Below are positions 13,104-22,581 of a stretch of 64,000 bases of DNA, in pieces. Both the position numbers and the translations under genes were made by a program. The stretch comes from Zymomonas mobilis. GTDB taxonomy: Bacteria > Pseudomonadota > Alphaproteobacteria > Sphingomonadales > Sphingomonadaceae. The notes under the pieces are model-generated. The model saw only the letters and a list, made by a program, of their open reading frames with translations, searched no databases and had not been told where the DNA came from. The stretch covers positions 1,705,001 to 1,769,000 of the forward strand of contig NZ_VFOF01000001.1 in the NCBI RefSeq assembly GCF_006715975.1, given 5' to 3'. Position 1 is the stretch's first letter. Each line of letters starts with the position of its first letter.

Positions 13104-13865
13104 TCAATGCAAAGGCCCTTCGGCTTTACGGTCGAAGAACTGCCGGACATAGGGATTATCGGTTGTCCGAAGATCATGGGTATTGCCGATCCAGATGATC
13201 TGCCCTTGATGTAAAAAGGCAATTTTATCAGCGATTTTGCAGACTGAAGCCATATCATGGGTAATGGTGATTGCAGTCATCCCATTATCGCGCACCAGAC
13301 TAAGCGTCAGGTCATCAATAACATCGGAACGAATGGGATCTAGCCCTGCGGTCGGCTCATCAAAAAGCAAGATTTCTGGTTTGGCAGCGATTGCCCGCGC
13401 AATAGCCACCCGTTTTTGCATACCGCCCGACAGCTCGCCGGAACGAAGATTAAGAATACGGTCATCTAGCCCGACCCGAGCCAGATATTCGCTAGCTAAT
13501 TTTTGCATTTTTGCGGTATCCCGCAAATGGCCTTGTGTGATGGCAAAAGTGATATTGCGCCAAACAGGCAAGGAATCGAATAACGCCCCACCTTGGAACA
13601 GCATACCGATATGATCGCGAATATTGGCCAGCTGGGCTTGGGACATTTTTTCAATATCCTGCCCTTCGATTTCGATAGAGCCGGCATCGGGTTCAATCAG
13701 TCCCAAGATGGTTTTAAGCAAAACGGATTTGCCGCCGCCGGACTGGCCGATAATCACAACAGACTGACCGGCTTCGATATCGAGATCAACGCCTTGTAAA
13801 ACAGCATGGTCTCCGAAAGATTTTTTCAACCCGCGAATCCGGATGAGGGGATGTGTTTGAGGCAT
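13104..13865 (-). CDS. mlaF: phospholipid-transport ABC ATPase (MlaF type)
   Basis: This 253-residue ABC ATPase powers the inner-membrane complex that moves phospholipids between the two membranes of Gram-negative cells. Walker A is GQSGGGKS at 40-47, the signature LSGGMQ at 145-150 and Walker B ILLFDEPTAGLDP from 165. The preserved MlaF/Ttg2A pattern and the adjacent MlaE permease support the call over a generic ABC ATPase. It starts 8 bases after mlaE ends, in the operon alr-mlaE-mlaF. The MCE-domain gene mlaD that usually follows is absent here: the next gene is uvrA on the other strand. Confidence 0.88.
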   Translation of the reverse strand: MPQTHPLIRIRGLKKSFGDHAVLQGVDLDIEAGQSVVIIGQSGGGKSVLLKTILGLIEPDAGSIEIEGQDIEKMSQAQLANIRDHIGMLFQGGALFDSLPVWRNITFAITQGHLRDTAKMQKLASEYLARVGLDDRILNLRSGELSGGMQKRVAIARAIAAKPEILLFDEPTAGLDPIRSDVIDDLTLSLVRDNGMTAITITHDMASVCKIADKIAFLHQGQIIWIGNTHDLRTTDNPYVRQFFDRKAEGPLH

Positions 13866-13873
13866 AAAAATCT

Positions 13874-14710
13874 TTATCCGAAAAAGAACATAGTAATCAT
13901 CAGGTTCGAAAACAGGATCATGATAAACGCGCTGACAACGGCACGCGTCGTAGAACGACCGACACCAGCGGCACCACCGCTAGCAAAAAATCCGTTATAG
14001 CAACCCAGCAAGGCCATAAGAAAACCGAAGACGGCAGCTTTTACCAAAGCCATATGGACATCTTCTGCCCGCAGAAATTCGCGCGTCACCTTGAGATAGT
14101 TTTCAGGGTTGAAGCCTAATTTGCTGATCGAAAGCAAATAGCCCCCGAAAATACCAATAACATTGGCCAACATGACCAATACTGGCAAAGCGATTGTTGC
14201 AGCATAAAGACGCGGTGCCAAAAGATAGCGATAGGGATCGGTATGTAATGTTTCCATGGCATCGATTTGTTCGGTGACCCGCATCGCACCTAATTCGGCA
14301 GCGATAGCCGAAGTCACCCGACCAACCACCATCAACCCGACCAAAACGGGCCCTAATTCACGCACCATGCCGATAACGACCGCTGCCGGAACAGTGGATT
14401 GCGCCGAAAAGCGGCTGGCTGCGGAATAGACTTGTTGTGCCAAGGCCGAGCCGGTAAAAACAGCGGTCAAGGCCACAACCGGAAGCGAATTCCAGCCTAT
14501 TTCAAAGACTTCGTGAAAGAAGCGTCCGGGATAATAAGGTGGCAAAGCACCCCGATAAAGGATCATTGCCCCAAAACGGGTTATCCGGCCGATGCTAGCC
14601 AAAAGAGCGATAAAAAAACGACCGATAGCGGCCAAGCACCGAATAGGGAAAAGCAACGCTGATCCACTCCTTACAGGTAATATTTGTTTGTCATTGGGTG
14701 GCGATATCAT
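13874..14710 (-). CDS. mlaE: phospholipid-transport ABC permease (MlaE type)
   Basis: A 278-residue inner-membrane permease of the MlaE/Ttg2B family with five or so hydrophobic segments. The family hallmark GRVTSAIAAELGAMRVTEQI followed by DAMETLHTDPYRYLLAPRL is present. It would form the transmembrane dimer with MlaF below. The start ATG at 14710 overlaps the alr stop by four bases (ATGA), suggesting translational coupling to alanine racemase. Alanine racemase next to these two ABC genes is a recurrent alphaproteobacterial order, though the functional reason is unclear. Confidence 0.9.
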   Translation of the reverse strand: MISPPNDKQILPVRSGSALLFPIRCLAAIGRFFIALLASIGRITRFGAMILYRGALPPYYPGRFFHEVFEIGWNSLPVVALTAVFTGSALAQQVYSAASRFSAQSTVPAAVVIGMVRELGPVLVGLMVVGRVTSAIAAELGAMRVTEQIDAMETLHTDPYRYLLAPRLYAATIALPVLVMLANVIGIFGGYLLSISKLGFNPENYLKVTREFLRAEDVHMALVKAAVFGFLMALLGCYNGFFASGGAAGVGRSTTRAVVSAFIMILFSNLMITMFFFG

Positions 14711-15756
14711 ACCGTCTGCCAGACAGATTGGTAACGATGTCCCAAGCCTGTCAGTAATTCATATTGCGATAATCCGGTCTGTTGTGCCGCAGAGGGTAAC
14801 GTAAAATCAACAGAGAACCAATCGCCTTCACCCGCCGTCAACCCATCAGGCAAGGCTACGGTAATCATATCCATTGAAACCCGACCTGCCAAAGGACAGA
14901 CAACACCGTCTTTGACCGCCTGCCCTTTTTCGAAAAAGGCGCGCCAATAGCCATCGGCATAGCCGACATGTAAAATAGCGATCCGCATTTTTCGGGGCGC
15001 AGTGAAACAGACGCCATAACCGATACCTTCACCGGCTTCGACTTCCCTTACCTGTATCGCCTGCGCAGAAATACCAACGACTTGTTTCAACACGCCTTCG
15101 GCTTTTTCAACGGGAAGGCCGCCGTAAAGTGCCAAGCCGGGACGTGCCAGATCGAAATGATAGGCTTTATCGAGAAAAATACCGGCAGAATTGGCGAGGC
15201 TATATCTTTTAGCCTGTTTTCTGGCGGCTAAGATCCGAAAACGGTCAAGCTGTATTTGATTGAGAAGATGGTCAATTTCGTCAGCGCAAGCAAGGTGGCT
15301 CAATAGATTTTCGATCTGAAGCCCATCAAGAAGGCCTGATCCCGCTTCCTCCATTGAAAGCCCAAGGCGATTCATGCCTGTATCGACCATCACATCACAA
15401 GGACGATCTGGCGCGTAACTTTTCCAACGGGCAATCATGGTTGGACTGCATAAAACTGGTTTGACTGATGAAGTCAGCGCATAACCAAGGTCTTCTTCGC
15501 GGAGACCATGCAGAACAGAAAGAGAGAAGTCTTTTTCAGAGGAATCCAACAAGCGCGCTTCGTCCCAACTGGCAACGAAGAAGTCGCGGCATCCGGCCTG
15601 TGCCAGATAATGGCGAACGCGTTCAGCACCCAGACCATAGCCATTGGCTTTGATAGCGGCGCCGCAATTTCCAGCCGTCATCCGGTTCAAACTCTGCCAG
15701 TTTGCCATCAGGGCTGATTTGTCTAATTCCAGACGGAGAGGAGAAGAAATTTGCAC
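14707..15756 (-). CDS. alr: alanine racemase
   Basis: PLP-dependent enzyme interconverting L- and D-alanine, which supplies D-alanine for peptidoglycan. The PLP lysine is Lys36 in AIKANGYGLGAERV, and the catalytic tyrosine region GEGIGYGVCFTAP lies in the C-terminal half. VDTGMNRLG and RPGLALYGG are further family blocks. The 349-residue length is normal. The start is GTG 15756, with a weak ribosome site. First gene of alr-mlaE-mlaF. Confidence 0.94.
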   Translation of the reverse strand: MQISSPLRLELDKSALMANWQSLNRMTAGNCGAAIKANGYGLGAERVRHYLAQAGCRDFFVASWDEARLLDSSEKDFSLSVLHGLREEDLGYALTSSVKPVLCSPTMIARWKSYAPDRPCDVMVDTGMNRLGLSMEEAGSGLLDGLQIENLLSHLACADEIDHLLNQIQLDRFRILAARKQAKRYSLANSAGIFLDKAYHFDLARPGLALYGGLPVEKAEGVLKQVVGISAQAIQVREVEAGEGIGYGVCFTAPRKMRIAILHVGYADGYWRAFFEKGQAVKDGVVCPLAGRVSMDMITVALPDGLTAGEGDWFSVDFTLPSAAQQTGLSQYELLTGLGHRYQSVWQTV

Positions 15757-15780
15757 CTTTTAGTCAATAAGGCTGAAAAA

Positions 15781-15821
15781 GCAGTCAGGCAAGTATCTAA
15801 TCAGCCTGCAAACCTGACTGC
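15781..15821 (-). terminator. terminator of the M61 peptidase gene
   Basis: On the minus strand GCAGTCAGG (complement of 15813-15821) pairs perfectly over nine bases with 15781-15789 and is followed by five T. It lies 20 bases after the peptidase stop and before alr, so it separates the two minus-strand units. Confidence 0.75.
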
Positions 15822-15840
15822 CTTTCATCTTGGATCAAGA

Positions 15841-17775
15841 TTAGTTTTTAGGGGCTAACAAATCTTCGAGATAGCTATGCGTCTTTTCGATTTTTTCGAG
15901 ACGCGGATAGCGCAATCCATCATAATAAGGGATAGCGACATCACGATAGTTATCACCTTGTTTGATCAGCAACTTGATCGGCGTTTTGGAGGTCTTGGCA
16001 TTTTTGACTGCGGTTTTCAGCAGATCAGACGTAAAAGCATGGCCGTCGACCGCGACCAATTCGCTTCCAACGGTCAAGCCAGCATTAAAGGCGGCGCTAT
16101 CCCACATTACAGAAGAGACCTTGCCTTTTTCCGAGGTTGATAATCCCAAAGAGAAAGACAGATCAGCCATGTGGCGAGCGCTTTCAACGCCTTTGATCCA
16201 GCTGGTTGGTTCATCGCTGTAGACCAGTTTATAACCGCCGCGCGTAATCCAATCCAAAGGTGCATGGGTGGAACGCTGGTTCAAACGCTGGTTAAAGAAG
16301 GATGCCCAGTCATAAGGCATAATGTCATTCAAGGTTTTGATGACATCATCAGAGGTATAGGTCAGTTCACCCCAATCACGATCACGCATCCCAAAGAAGG
16401 CTTTGGCGAAATCGTCTAATGAGCGTTTACCATGGGTCTGCTGACGCAAAAGGCTATCAACATCCAGCCAGATTAACTGACCTTCACTATAATAGTCTTC
16501 GGAGCGCTGCCAACTCATCCAGCCTTTCGGACGGCGTTGCGAAATAATCGGATCGTTGGTGGTATCTTCTACCGGACGCCAACGGCGGCCTGCCCGATTG
16601 TCATAAGTTGCAGCCACCAGAGCCAAAGCTTCGAGCGCATCTTTTTGTTGCCACAGGCCAGAACGGGCAGCCAAGACATAACCCCAGAATTGGGTTTGAC
16701 CTTCATAGACCCAAAGCAGGCTATCCCGCATCGGGGTTTTATAATCGGGTGTCCAAAGATCAGCCGGACGACGATATTTACCATCCCAGCTATGGTTATA
16801 TTCATGCGCCAACAAATCACGACCAACAGCGGATTTGTCCCATTTCGAGAAATAGTCAGCCCCTTCGCCATCTTCGGAAGACTGATGATGTTCTAATCCG
16901 ATACCGCCCAGCTTGTCAGATAAGGCCAGCAAGAAATCATAATGGCTATAATGTTGAGCGCCATAAAGTTTGACGGCTTGGGTAATCAACTGGCGATGGG
17001 CATCCAGTTGCTTGTCCGTCATCACCATATCTTCGGGCTTATCCGCGATCAGGTTAAGACGCACGCCAGGAGCAAGCGTTTCTGTCCGCGTATAGCGACC
17101 AGCCATAACCGGCGAATCGATCAACGTATCGAAATCGGTTACCTTATATTGGATAACGTTAGGCGATTGGCCGTCCGGCGTCATACCACTGACTTCTAAA
17201 GCAGAGGCGGACTTCCAACCGGTGGGATAGATAACCGTAGGCTGGATCTGGATTTGACGAGTAAAATATCCAGCGGGATAAAATGCCAGCGTATTCCACT
17301 GTAAATTGACCATTTCAGGCGTGGACTGAATTCTGCCCTGCGACTCCGAGGTTGGAGCGAGATATTGATATTGTGCCGTGATTTCTGTCACGCCAGCGGG
17401 AATATCCAGATGAAAAGCATAAACATCAACCGGATCACGTTGCCATGGAATAACCTGATTATTGGCTGTGACGATCAAACCGGCAAGTTTTTCGATCGGA
17501 CCTGATGGGCTATGATGCCCCGGCAACCATTCGGGATAGAGTAAAGTAAGGGCACCAGACTGAACCGGGATCGTTTCTATTACCCGAACAATGCCCCGTT
17601 GGGTGTCTGTCGCATCAACATTAAGACGGATCAAACCGTCATAAGGTTTGTCAACGGCGACCGGAATTGTTTGCGTAATTGCGGTTGGCTGTGGCGCGGT
17701 ATTACCTGCAGGAATAGCCTGTGCTTGCCAAGCAATTGCGGTAGTCACAAGAAAAAGTGACAGATGGCGTTTCAT
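15841..17775 (-). CDS. M61-family metallopeptidase with PDZ domain, exported
   Basis: The protein (about 644 residues) resembles M61 glycyl aminopeptidases. It has a signal peptide (MKRHLSLFLVTTAIAWQAQA), an N-terminal beta-rich domain, the zinc motif HEYNHSWDGKYRRP near 323 with the third ligand in WVYEGQTQFWG downstream, and a C-terminal PDZ-like domain (GLTVGSELVAVDGHAF). Known members cleave N-terminal Gly or Ala from peptides; here the likely site is the periplasm. I start at ATG 17775 because a GGGGG block lies 9 bases upstream; the ATG at 17793 would put that block inside the gene. Single gene with its own terminator. Confidence 0.88.
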   Translation of the reverse strand: MKRHLSLFLVTTAIAWQAQAIPAGNTAPQPTAITQTIPVAVDKPYDGLIRLNVDATDTQRGIVRVIETIPVQSGALTLLYPEWLPGHHSPSGPIEKLAGLIVTANNQVIPWQRDPVDVYAFHLDIPAGVTEITAQYQYLAPTSESQGRIQSTPEMVNLQWNTLAFYPAGYFTRQIQIQPTVIYPTGWKSASALEVSGMTPDGQSPNVIQYKVTDFDTLIDSPVMAGRYTRTETLAPGVRLNLIADKPEDMVMTDKQLDAHRQLITQAVKLYGAQHYSHYDFLLALSDKLGGIGLEHHQSSEDGEGADYFSKWDKSAVGRDLLAHEYNHSWDGKYRRPADLWTPDYKTPMRDSLLWVYEGQTQFWGYVLAARSGLWQQKDALEALALVAATYDNRAGRRWRPVEDTTNDPIISQRRPKGWMSWQRSEDYYSEGQLIWLDVDSLLRQQTHGKRSLDDFAKAFFGMRDRDWGELTYTSDDVIKTLNDIMPYDWASFFNQRLNQRSTHAPLDWITRGGYKLVYSDEPTSWIKGVESARHMADLSFSLGLSTSEKGKVSSVMWDSAAFNAGLTVGSELVAVDGHAFTSDLLKTAVKNAKTSKTPIKLLIKQGDNYRDVAIPYYDGLRYPRLEKIEKTHSYLEDLLAPKN

Positions 17776-18126
17776 AAAAATATATCCCCCCATTGAATCA
17801 TTGTTTCCAAAACGACATCATCTTACTGATTTTTGTTTAAAAACAACAAAGAATATCTCTTTGGAACTCTAAAAGCATAAAATATCCTAATCCATATAAA
17901 AACCGCTAAAATTTTCAGAATTTTCTTTTATTTTCCGATTATCGCGGCAAAAAAATTGGTCTTTTTGCATTTTTTCCCAAAAGGATTAGAGACTGTTTTT
18001 TGTGACAGGAAAGCTGTCCAAAGACCCTACATTTCTTTTTCGCTATTGATCGTATCAAAAATGGAAACGATAATTTTCGTTTTTTTCTATTTTTATTATG
18101 CGCGAATATCCCTATTTCGACTGGGC

Positions 18127-18174
18127 GGGTGGCGGTAGCACTTCCCCCCCCTCCTCCTCAAGCTACCGCGACCC
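18127..18174. other. strong hairpin with anti-Shine-Dalgarno loop
   Basis: GCGGTAGC (18132-18139) pairs perfectly with GCTACCGC (18162-18169). Across one G-G mismatch the stem extends by four more pairs. The 22-base loop on the plus strand is C/T-only in the middle and contains CCTCCTCCTC, complementary to a Shine-Dalgarno sequence. Alphaproteobacterial small RNAs with CCUCCUCCC loops (cuckoo RNAs) look like this. Read on the minus strand the loop would instead be a purine-rich Shine-Dalgarno-like run. No promoter was established. Confidence 0.4.
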
Positions 18175-18947
18175 CCATTTTCCACCTAGTCAGGCTATTC
18201 CTTCAAAAAATCCCATTTTGTTTGTTTATTTCAACTGCGCAAATTATTTAAATATCGCAATATCCTTTTATTTTAAAATACCACAATTTATAGTCTGTAT
18301 TTCAAAGCAAATGATGTTTGCTTGCTCTTTATTTATGGCATTGGACCGATATTTTATGAGTAAATTGGAATCAAAATGAAATAACTGGATTCTTTTTATG
18401 CTTATCTTTCGCGATTTCATCTGATCAACAAATAAAATAAACCATATAAAAGAATTTAATTCCAAAAAATTATCATTAAGTATTTATAAATTAAACATTT
18501 TATTTAAAATTTGTTACTTTAATTTAATTATAAAAAGCAACAACCATAACCTTATTATAAATAAAATCTTCACAATAAAAAGTGAACTTTTTCATAATTT
18601 GCATAAGTCTTAATATAAAAAATACATATTTAGAAAGAACACGCGGCCTTGCTCATCGTCGCTGGCGCGAGTAGAAAAATCTTGGCTTTCAGAAAAAGAG
18701 GTCGCTTCATAAAGACAGACCGTTGGTCTGGAATAAAAGTAAGCCCCCCTTGATCTGATGAAACTGATAGACATATTGCTTTTGCGCTTCCCGATGACTG
18801 AAAATGCGTAAAATCGATGATTTTACTTGTTGTCAGAAAAAACGGACTGAAAAAACAGTTTGGGATACGGGGTAAAAACGCAAAAACAATAGAAAGTAAT
18901 AGGGTAGAAATGGTTGTTTCTGCTTTGTTGCTTTAAACTAGTATGTA

Positions 18948-18955
18948 GGGTGAGG
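18948..18955 (+). promoter_or_regulatory. adhB ribosome binding site
   Basis: GGGTGAGG ends eight bases before the adhB ATG, an optimal strong ribosome site that fits the very high expression known for this gene in Zymomonas. Confidence 0.8.
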
Positions 18956-18963
18956 TTATAGCT

Positions 18964-20115
18964 ATGGCTTCTTCGACTTTTTATATTCCTTTCGTCAACG
19001 AAATGGGCGAAGGTGCGCTTGAAAAAGCAATCAAGGATCTTAACGGCAGCGGTTTCAAACACGCTTTGATCGTTTCTGATGCTTTCATGAACAAATCCGG
19101 TGTTGTTAAGCAGGTTGCTGACCTGTTGAAAGCACAGGGCATTGATTCTGCTGTTTATGATGGCGTGATGCCGAACCCGACTGTTACCGCAGTTCTGGAC
19201 GGCCTCAAGATTCTGAAAGAACACAATTCAGACCTCGTTGTTTCTCTCGGTGGTGGTTCACCGCATGACTGTGCCAAGGCCGTTGCTTTGGTCGCAACCA
19301 ATGGTGGCGAAGTCAAAGACTACGAAGGTATCGACAAATCCAAGAAACCTGCCCTGCCTTTGATGTCGATCAACACCACGGCTGGTACGGCTTCCGAAAT
19401 GACGCGTTTCTGCATCATCACCGATGAAGTCCGTCATGTTAAGATGGCCATTGTTGACCGTCACGTTACCCCGATGGTTTCCGTCAACGATCCTTTGTTG
19501 ATGGTTGGTATGCCTAAAGGTCTGACCGCTGCAACCGGTATGGACGCTCTGACGCATGCTTTTGAAGCTTACTCTTCAACGGCTGCTGATCCGATCACCG
19601 ATGCTTGCGCATTGAAGGCCGCTGCAATGATCGCCAAGAACCTGAAGGCTGCTTGCGACAACGGTAAAGACATGGCTGCTCGTGAAGCTATGGCTTATGC
19701 TGAATTCCTGGCTGGTATGGCATTCAACAATGCTTCGCTCGGTTATGTCCATGCAATGGCTCATCAGTTGGGCGGTTACTACAACCTGCCGCATGGTGTC
19801 TGCAACGCAGTTCTGCTTCCGCATGTTCTGGCTTATAACGCCACTGCCGTTGCTGGTCGTCTGAAAGACGTTGGTGTTGCTATGGGTCTCGATATCGCCA
19901 AATTGGGTGATAAAGAAGGCGCAGAAGCCACCATTCAGGCCGTTCGCGATCTGGCTGCTTCCATCGGTATTCCGGCAAACCTGACCGAACTGGGTGCCAA
20001 GAAAGAAGATGTGCCGCTTCTTGCTGATCACGCTCTGAAAGATGCTTGTGCTCTGACCAACCCGCGTCAGGGTACTCAGAAAGAAGTTGAAGAACTCTTC
20101 CTGAGCGCTTTCTAA
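18964..20115 (+). CDS. adhB: iron-dependent alcohol dehydrogenase II
   Basis: Fermentative NADH-dependent enzyme that reduces acetaldehyde to ethanol and regenerates NAD+. The 383-residue protein is a group III iron-containing dehydrogenase. The NAD motif is GGGSPHD at 97-102, and the iron ligands are Asp194, His198, His263 and His277 in DALTHAF, HAMAHQL and PHG. Codons are biased to a small set (CTG, GTT, GCT, ACC), as in other highly expressed genes here such as eno. The protein is nearly the Z. mobilis AdhB I know, but with scattered changes (for example GEGALEKA and [10 protein letters not shown]), pointing to a non-ZM4 strain. It stands alone and ends in a strong terminator. Confidence 0.98.
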   Translation: MASSTFYIPFVNEMGEGALEKAIKDLNGSGFKHALIVSDAFMNKSGVVKQVADLLKAQGIDSAVYDGVMPNPTVTAVLDGLKILKEHNSDLVVSLGGGSPHDCAKAVALVATNGGEVKDYEGIDKSKKPALPLMSINTTAGTASEMTRFCIITDEVRHVKMAIVDRHVTPMVSVNDPLLMVGMPKGLTAATGMDALTHAFEAYSSTAADPITDACALKAAAMIAKNLKAACDNGKDMAAREAMAYAEFLAGMAFNNASLGYVHAMAHQLGGYYNLPHGVCNAVLLPHVLAYNATAVAGRLKDVGVAMGLDIAKLGDKEGAEATIQAVRDLAASIGIPANLTELGAKKEDVPLLADHALKDACALTNPRQGTQKEVEELFLSAF

Positions 20116-20162
20116 TTTCAAAACAGTAAAACGGATTTCATCCGTTCTGCTTTGATATTTAA

Positions 20163-20205
20163 GCAAACGATGCCTCCGGTTTTTAATCGGAGGCATTTGT
20201 TTTTA
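20163..20205 (+). terminator. adhB terminator
   Basis: TGCCTCCG (20171-20178) pairs with CGGAGGCA (20188-20195), extended by A-T pairs and followed by TTTGTTTTTATTT. A weaker hairpin (AACGGA/TCCGTT) precedes it near 20130. Confidence 0.88.
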
Positions 20206-20536
20206 TTTGTTGCCAAAATGAAAAATATTATTACGAATTTTTATGAGACATTAAGCTTACCGTCATAAAAAATTTGTAATACAGCTTAATTATCAGGATC
20301 TCCGGCAAAATTTCAGAAATGACATGCCCCATTTGGGCCTATAGCCGTAGATAATTTGATAGCTGACATTTCACCGGCCTATTTTATTATTTTTACAACT
20401 AGGCGTTGAAAGTGTACAGAAAAGCCGCGTTTGCCTTTTAAGGCAACGAAATATTTTTCAGATGAAGTCTTTACCTTTTAAAACATTTTTCTGTTTTATC
20501 GGGTAAGTGCCTAATGCAGAGTTTGATTTCAGGCCT
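20206..20536 (+). other. intergenic region before dxs
   Basis: About 330 bases without a gene. It holds short hairpins (a GCCC/GGGC hairpin near 20326 and TTGCC/GGCAA at 20431-20446). No convincing promoter pair was found, though the dxs promoter must lie here if dxs is not read from adhB. Confidence 0.5.
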
Positions 20537-22489
20537 ATGTTTCCGAATAAAAAGACGCCGTTGTTAGACAAAATAAAGACACCGGCAGAATTGCGTCAAT
20601 TAGATCGCAACAGCCTCCGGCAATTGGCGGATGAATTACGGAAAGAAACCATCTCGGCGGTGGGGGTGACTGGCGGCCATCTCGGTTCCGGTCTCGGCGT
20701 TATCGAATTAACGGTAGCACTCCATTACGTTTTTGATACGCCTAATGATGCTTTGGTCTGGGATGTTGGCCATCAAACCTACCCCCATAAAATTTTAACC
20801 GGTCGTCGTGACCGTATCCAGACTTTGCGGAAACGTGGTGGTTTGTCTGGCTTCACGCAGCGCGCTGAAAGCGAATATGATGCCTTTGGTGCGGCACATA
20901 GTTCGACTTCGATATCGGCAGCACTCGGGTTTGCTATGGCCAGCAAATTATCCGGTAAAAAAGAAAAAGCCGTCGCCATTATTGGTGATGGTTCAATGAC
21001 GGCGGGCATGGCTTACGAAGCCATGAATAATGCCAAAGCCGCTGGAGAGCGGCTGATCGTCATTCTGAACGATAATGAAATGTCTATTTCGCCTCCGGTT
21101 GGGGCGCTATCTTCTTATTTAAGCCGCCTTATTTCATCCCGTCCTTTCATGAATTTGCGCGATATGATGCGCGGTGTTGTCAATCGGATGCCCAAAAGTC
21201 TGGCAACCGCAGCCCGCAAAGCCGATGAATATGCGCGCGGCATGGCAACGGGCGGCACCTTCTTCGAAGAACTTGGTTTTTATTATGTCGGGCCGGTTGA
21301 TGGTCACAATCTTGACCAGTTAATTCCGGTTCTTGAAAATGTCCGCGATGCCAAAGACGGGCCTATTCTGGTGCATGTCGTCACCCGTAAGGGCCAAGGT
21401 TACGCACCAGCAGAAGCAGCCAAAGATAAATATCATGCGGTTCAGCGGTTGGATGTTGTCTCCGGCAAGCAGGCAAAAGCGCCCCCAGGTCCTCCCAGCT
21501 ATACGTCGGTTTTCTCGGAACAGCTGATCAAGGAAGCAAAAAAAGACGACAAGATCGTCACGATCACGGCCGCGATGCCAACCGGCACCGGCCTTGACCG
21601 CTTCCAGCAATATTTTCCCGAAAGAATGTTTGATGTCGGTATTGCCGAACAGCATGCGGTAACCTTTGCCGCCGGTATGGCTGCCGCCGGTTACAAACCT
21701 TTCTGCTGTCTCTATTCGACCTTCTTGCAACGTGGTTATGACCAATTAGTGCATGATGTCGCCATTCAGAATTTGCCGGTGCGCTTCGCAGTCGACCGCG
21801 CCGGTTTAGTTGGTTCTGATGGTGCCACCCATGCGGGCAGCTTTGACGTCGCTTTCATGGTCAATCTTCCTAATATGGTCGTTATGGCGCCTTCCGATGA
21901 AAAGGAATTGGCCAATATGGTGCACACGATGGTGCATTATGACCAAGGTCCAATCTCGGTGCGCTATCCCCGTGGCAATGGTGTGGGCGTTTCTTTGGAA
22001 GGCGAAAAAGAAATCTTGCCGATCGGTAAAGGTCGACTGGTTCGTCGCGGTAACAAGGTTGCTATTCTTTCTCTCGGCACCCGTCTTGAAGAATCCTTGA
22101 AAGCGGCTGATCGTCTGGATGCGCAAGGCCTATCCACTTCGGTGGCCGATATGCGCTTTGCCAAACCTTTGGATGAAAATCTGACGCGTCAGCTTCTGAA
22201 AAGTCATCAGGTTATTATCACGATTGAAGAAGGCGCTTTGGGTGGTTTTGCAACCCAAGTTCTTACTATGGCTTCGGATGAAGGTCTAATAGATGACGGT
22301 TTGAAGATCCGAACATTGCGTCTGCCCGACCGTTTCCAGCCACAGGACAAGCCCGAACGGCAATATGCCGAAGCCGGTCTTGATGCTGATGGTATTGTCG
22401 CCGCCGTTATCTCGGCCTTGCAACGGAACTCAAAGCCGGTAGAAGTCGTTGAACTGACCACAAAAGTGGCAGAAGATATGACTTTATGA
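20537..22489 (+). CDS. dxs: 1-deoxy-D-xylulose-5-phosphate synthase
   Basis: First enzyme of the MEP isoprenoid pathway: joins pyruvate and glyceraldehyde 3-phosphate using thiamine diphosphate. The 650-residue protein has the thiamine motif [17 protein letters not shown] from 150, [15 protein letters not shown] at 76-90, the catalytic Glu in [12 protein letters not shown] near 370 and the C-terminal transketolase domain. I choose ATG 20537, which gives the usual N-terminus; GTG 20507 in frame would add 10 residues and lacks a ribosome site. Followed by the hopanoid transporter hpnN, linking precursor supply with hopanoid handling. Zymomonas is known to carry two dxs genes; only this one is in the window. 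Confidence 0.96.
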   Translation: MFPNKKTPLLDKIKTPAELRQLDRNSLRQLADELRKETISAVGVTGGHLGSGLGVIELTVALHYVFDTPNDALVWDVGHQTYPHKILTGRRDRIQTLRKRGGLSGFTQRAESEYDAFGAAHSSTSISAALGFAMASKLSGKKEKAVAIIGDGSMTAGMAYEAMNNAKAAGERLIVILNDNEMSISPPVGALSSYLSRLISSRPFMNLRDMMRGVVNRMPKSLATAARKADEYARGMATGGTFFEELGFYYVGPVDGHNLDQLIPVLENVRDAKDGPILVHVVTRKGQGYAPAEAAKDKYHAVQRLDVVSGKQAKAPPGPPSYTSVFSEQLIKEAKKDDKIVTITAAMPTGTGLDRFQQYFPERMFDVGIAEQHAVTFAAGMAAAGYKPFCCLYSTFLQRGYDQLVHDVAIQNLPVRFAVDRAGLVGSDGATHAGSFDVAFMVNLPNMVVMAPSDEKELANMVHTMVHYDQGPISVRYPRGNGVGVSLEGEKEILPIGKGRLVRRGNKVAILSLGTRLEESLKAADRLDAQGLSTSVADMRFAKPLDENLTRQLLKSHQVIITIEEGALGGFATQVLTMASDEGLIDDGLKIRTLRLPDRFQPQDKPERQYAEAGLDADGIVAAVISALQRNSKPVEVVELTTKVAEDMTL

Positions 22490-22581
22490 GCAAGGTTATC
22501 TTTTTTTCTGAATCGTCCGGTTGTAACAGCTAAAACGCTTGGGCTAGCCATACGGATTGATCTCGTGATATCGGACACATC

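Larger units (their letters stand above)
17776..18963. other. 1.2-kb gene-free region upstream of adhB
   Basis: No credible protein gene was found. The region is very AT-rich from about 18200 to 18630. It contains a G+C-rich hairpin at 18127-18174 and a small perfect hairpin at 18716-18730 (CAGACC, GTT, GGTCTG). From about 18740 onward it matches in outline the published Z. mobilis adhB leader as I remember it, where two tandem promoters have been described. Compared with my memory of strain ZM4, the last 150 bases here are shortened and substituted. Confidence 0.6.

Noticed and set aside
18098-18379. Open frame of 93 codons upstream of adhB
   Set aside because: It runs through the hairpin and AT-rich DNA, has no ribosome site and shows no domain; the composition looks like translated noncoding DNA.
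18823-19557. Long open frames opposite adhB
   Set aside because: They are shadows of the biased adhB codons on the other strand, without own signals.
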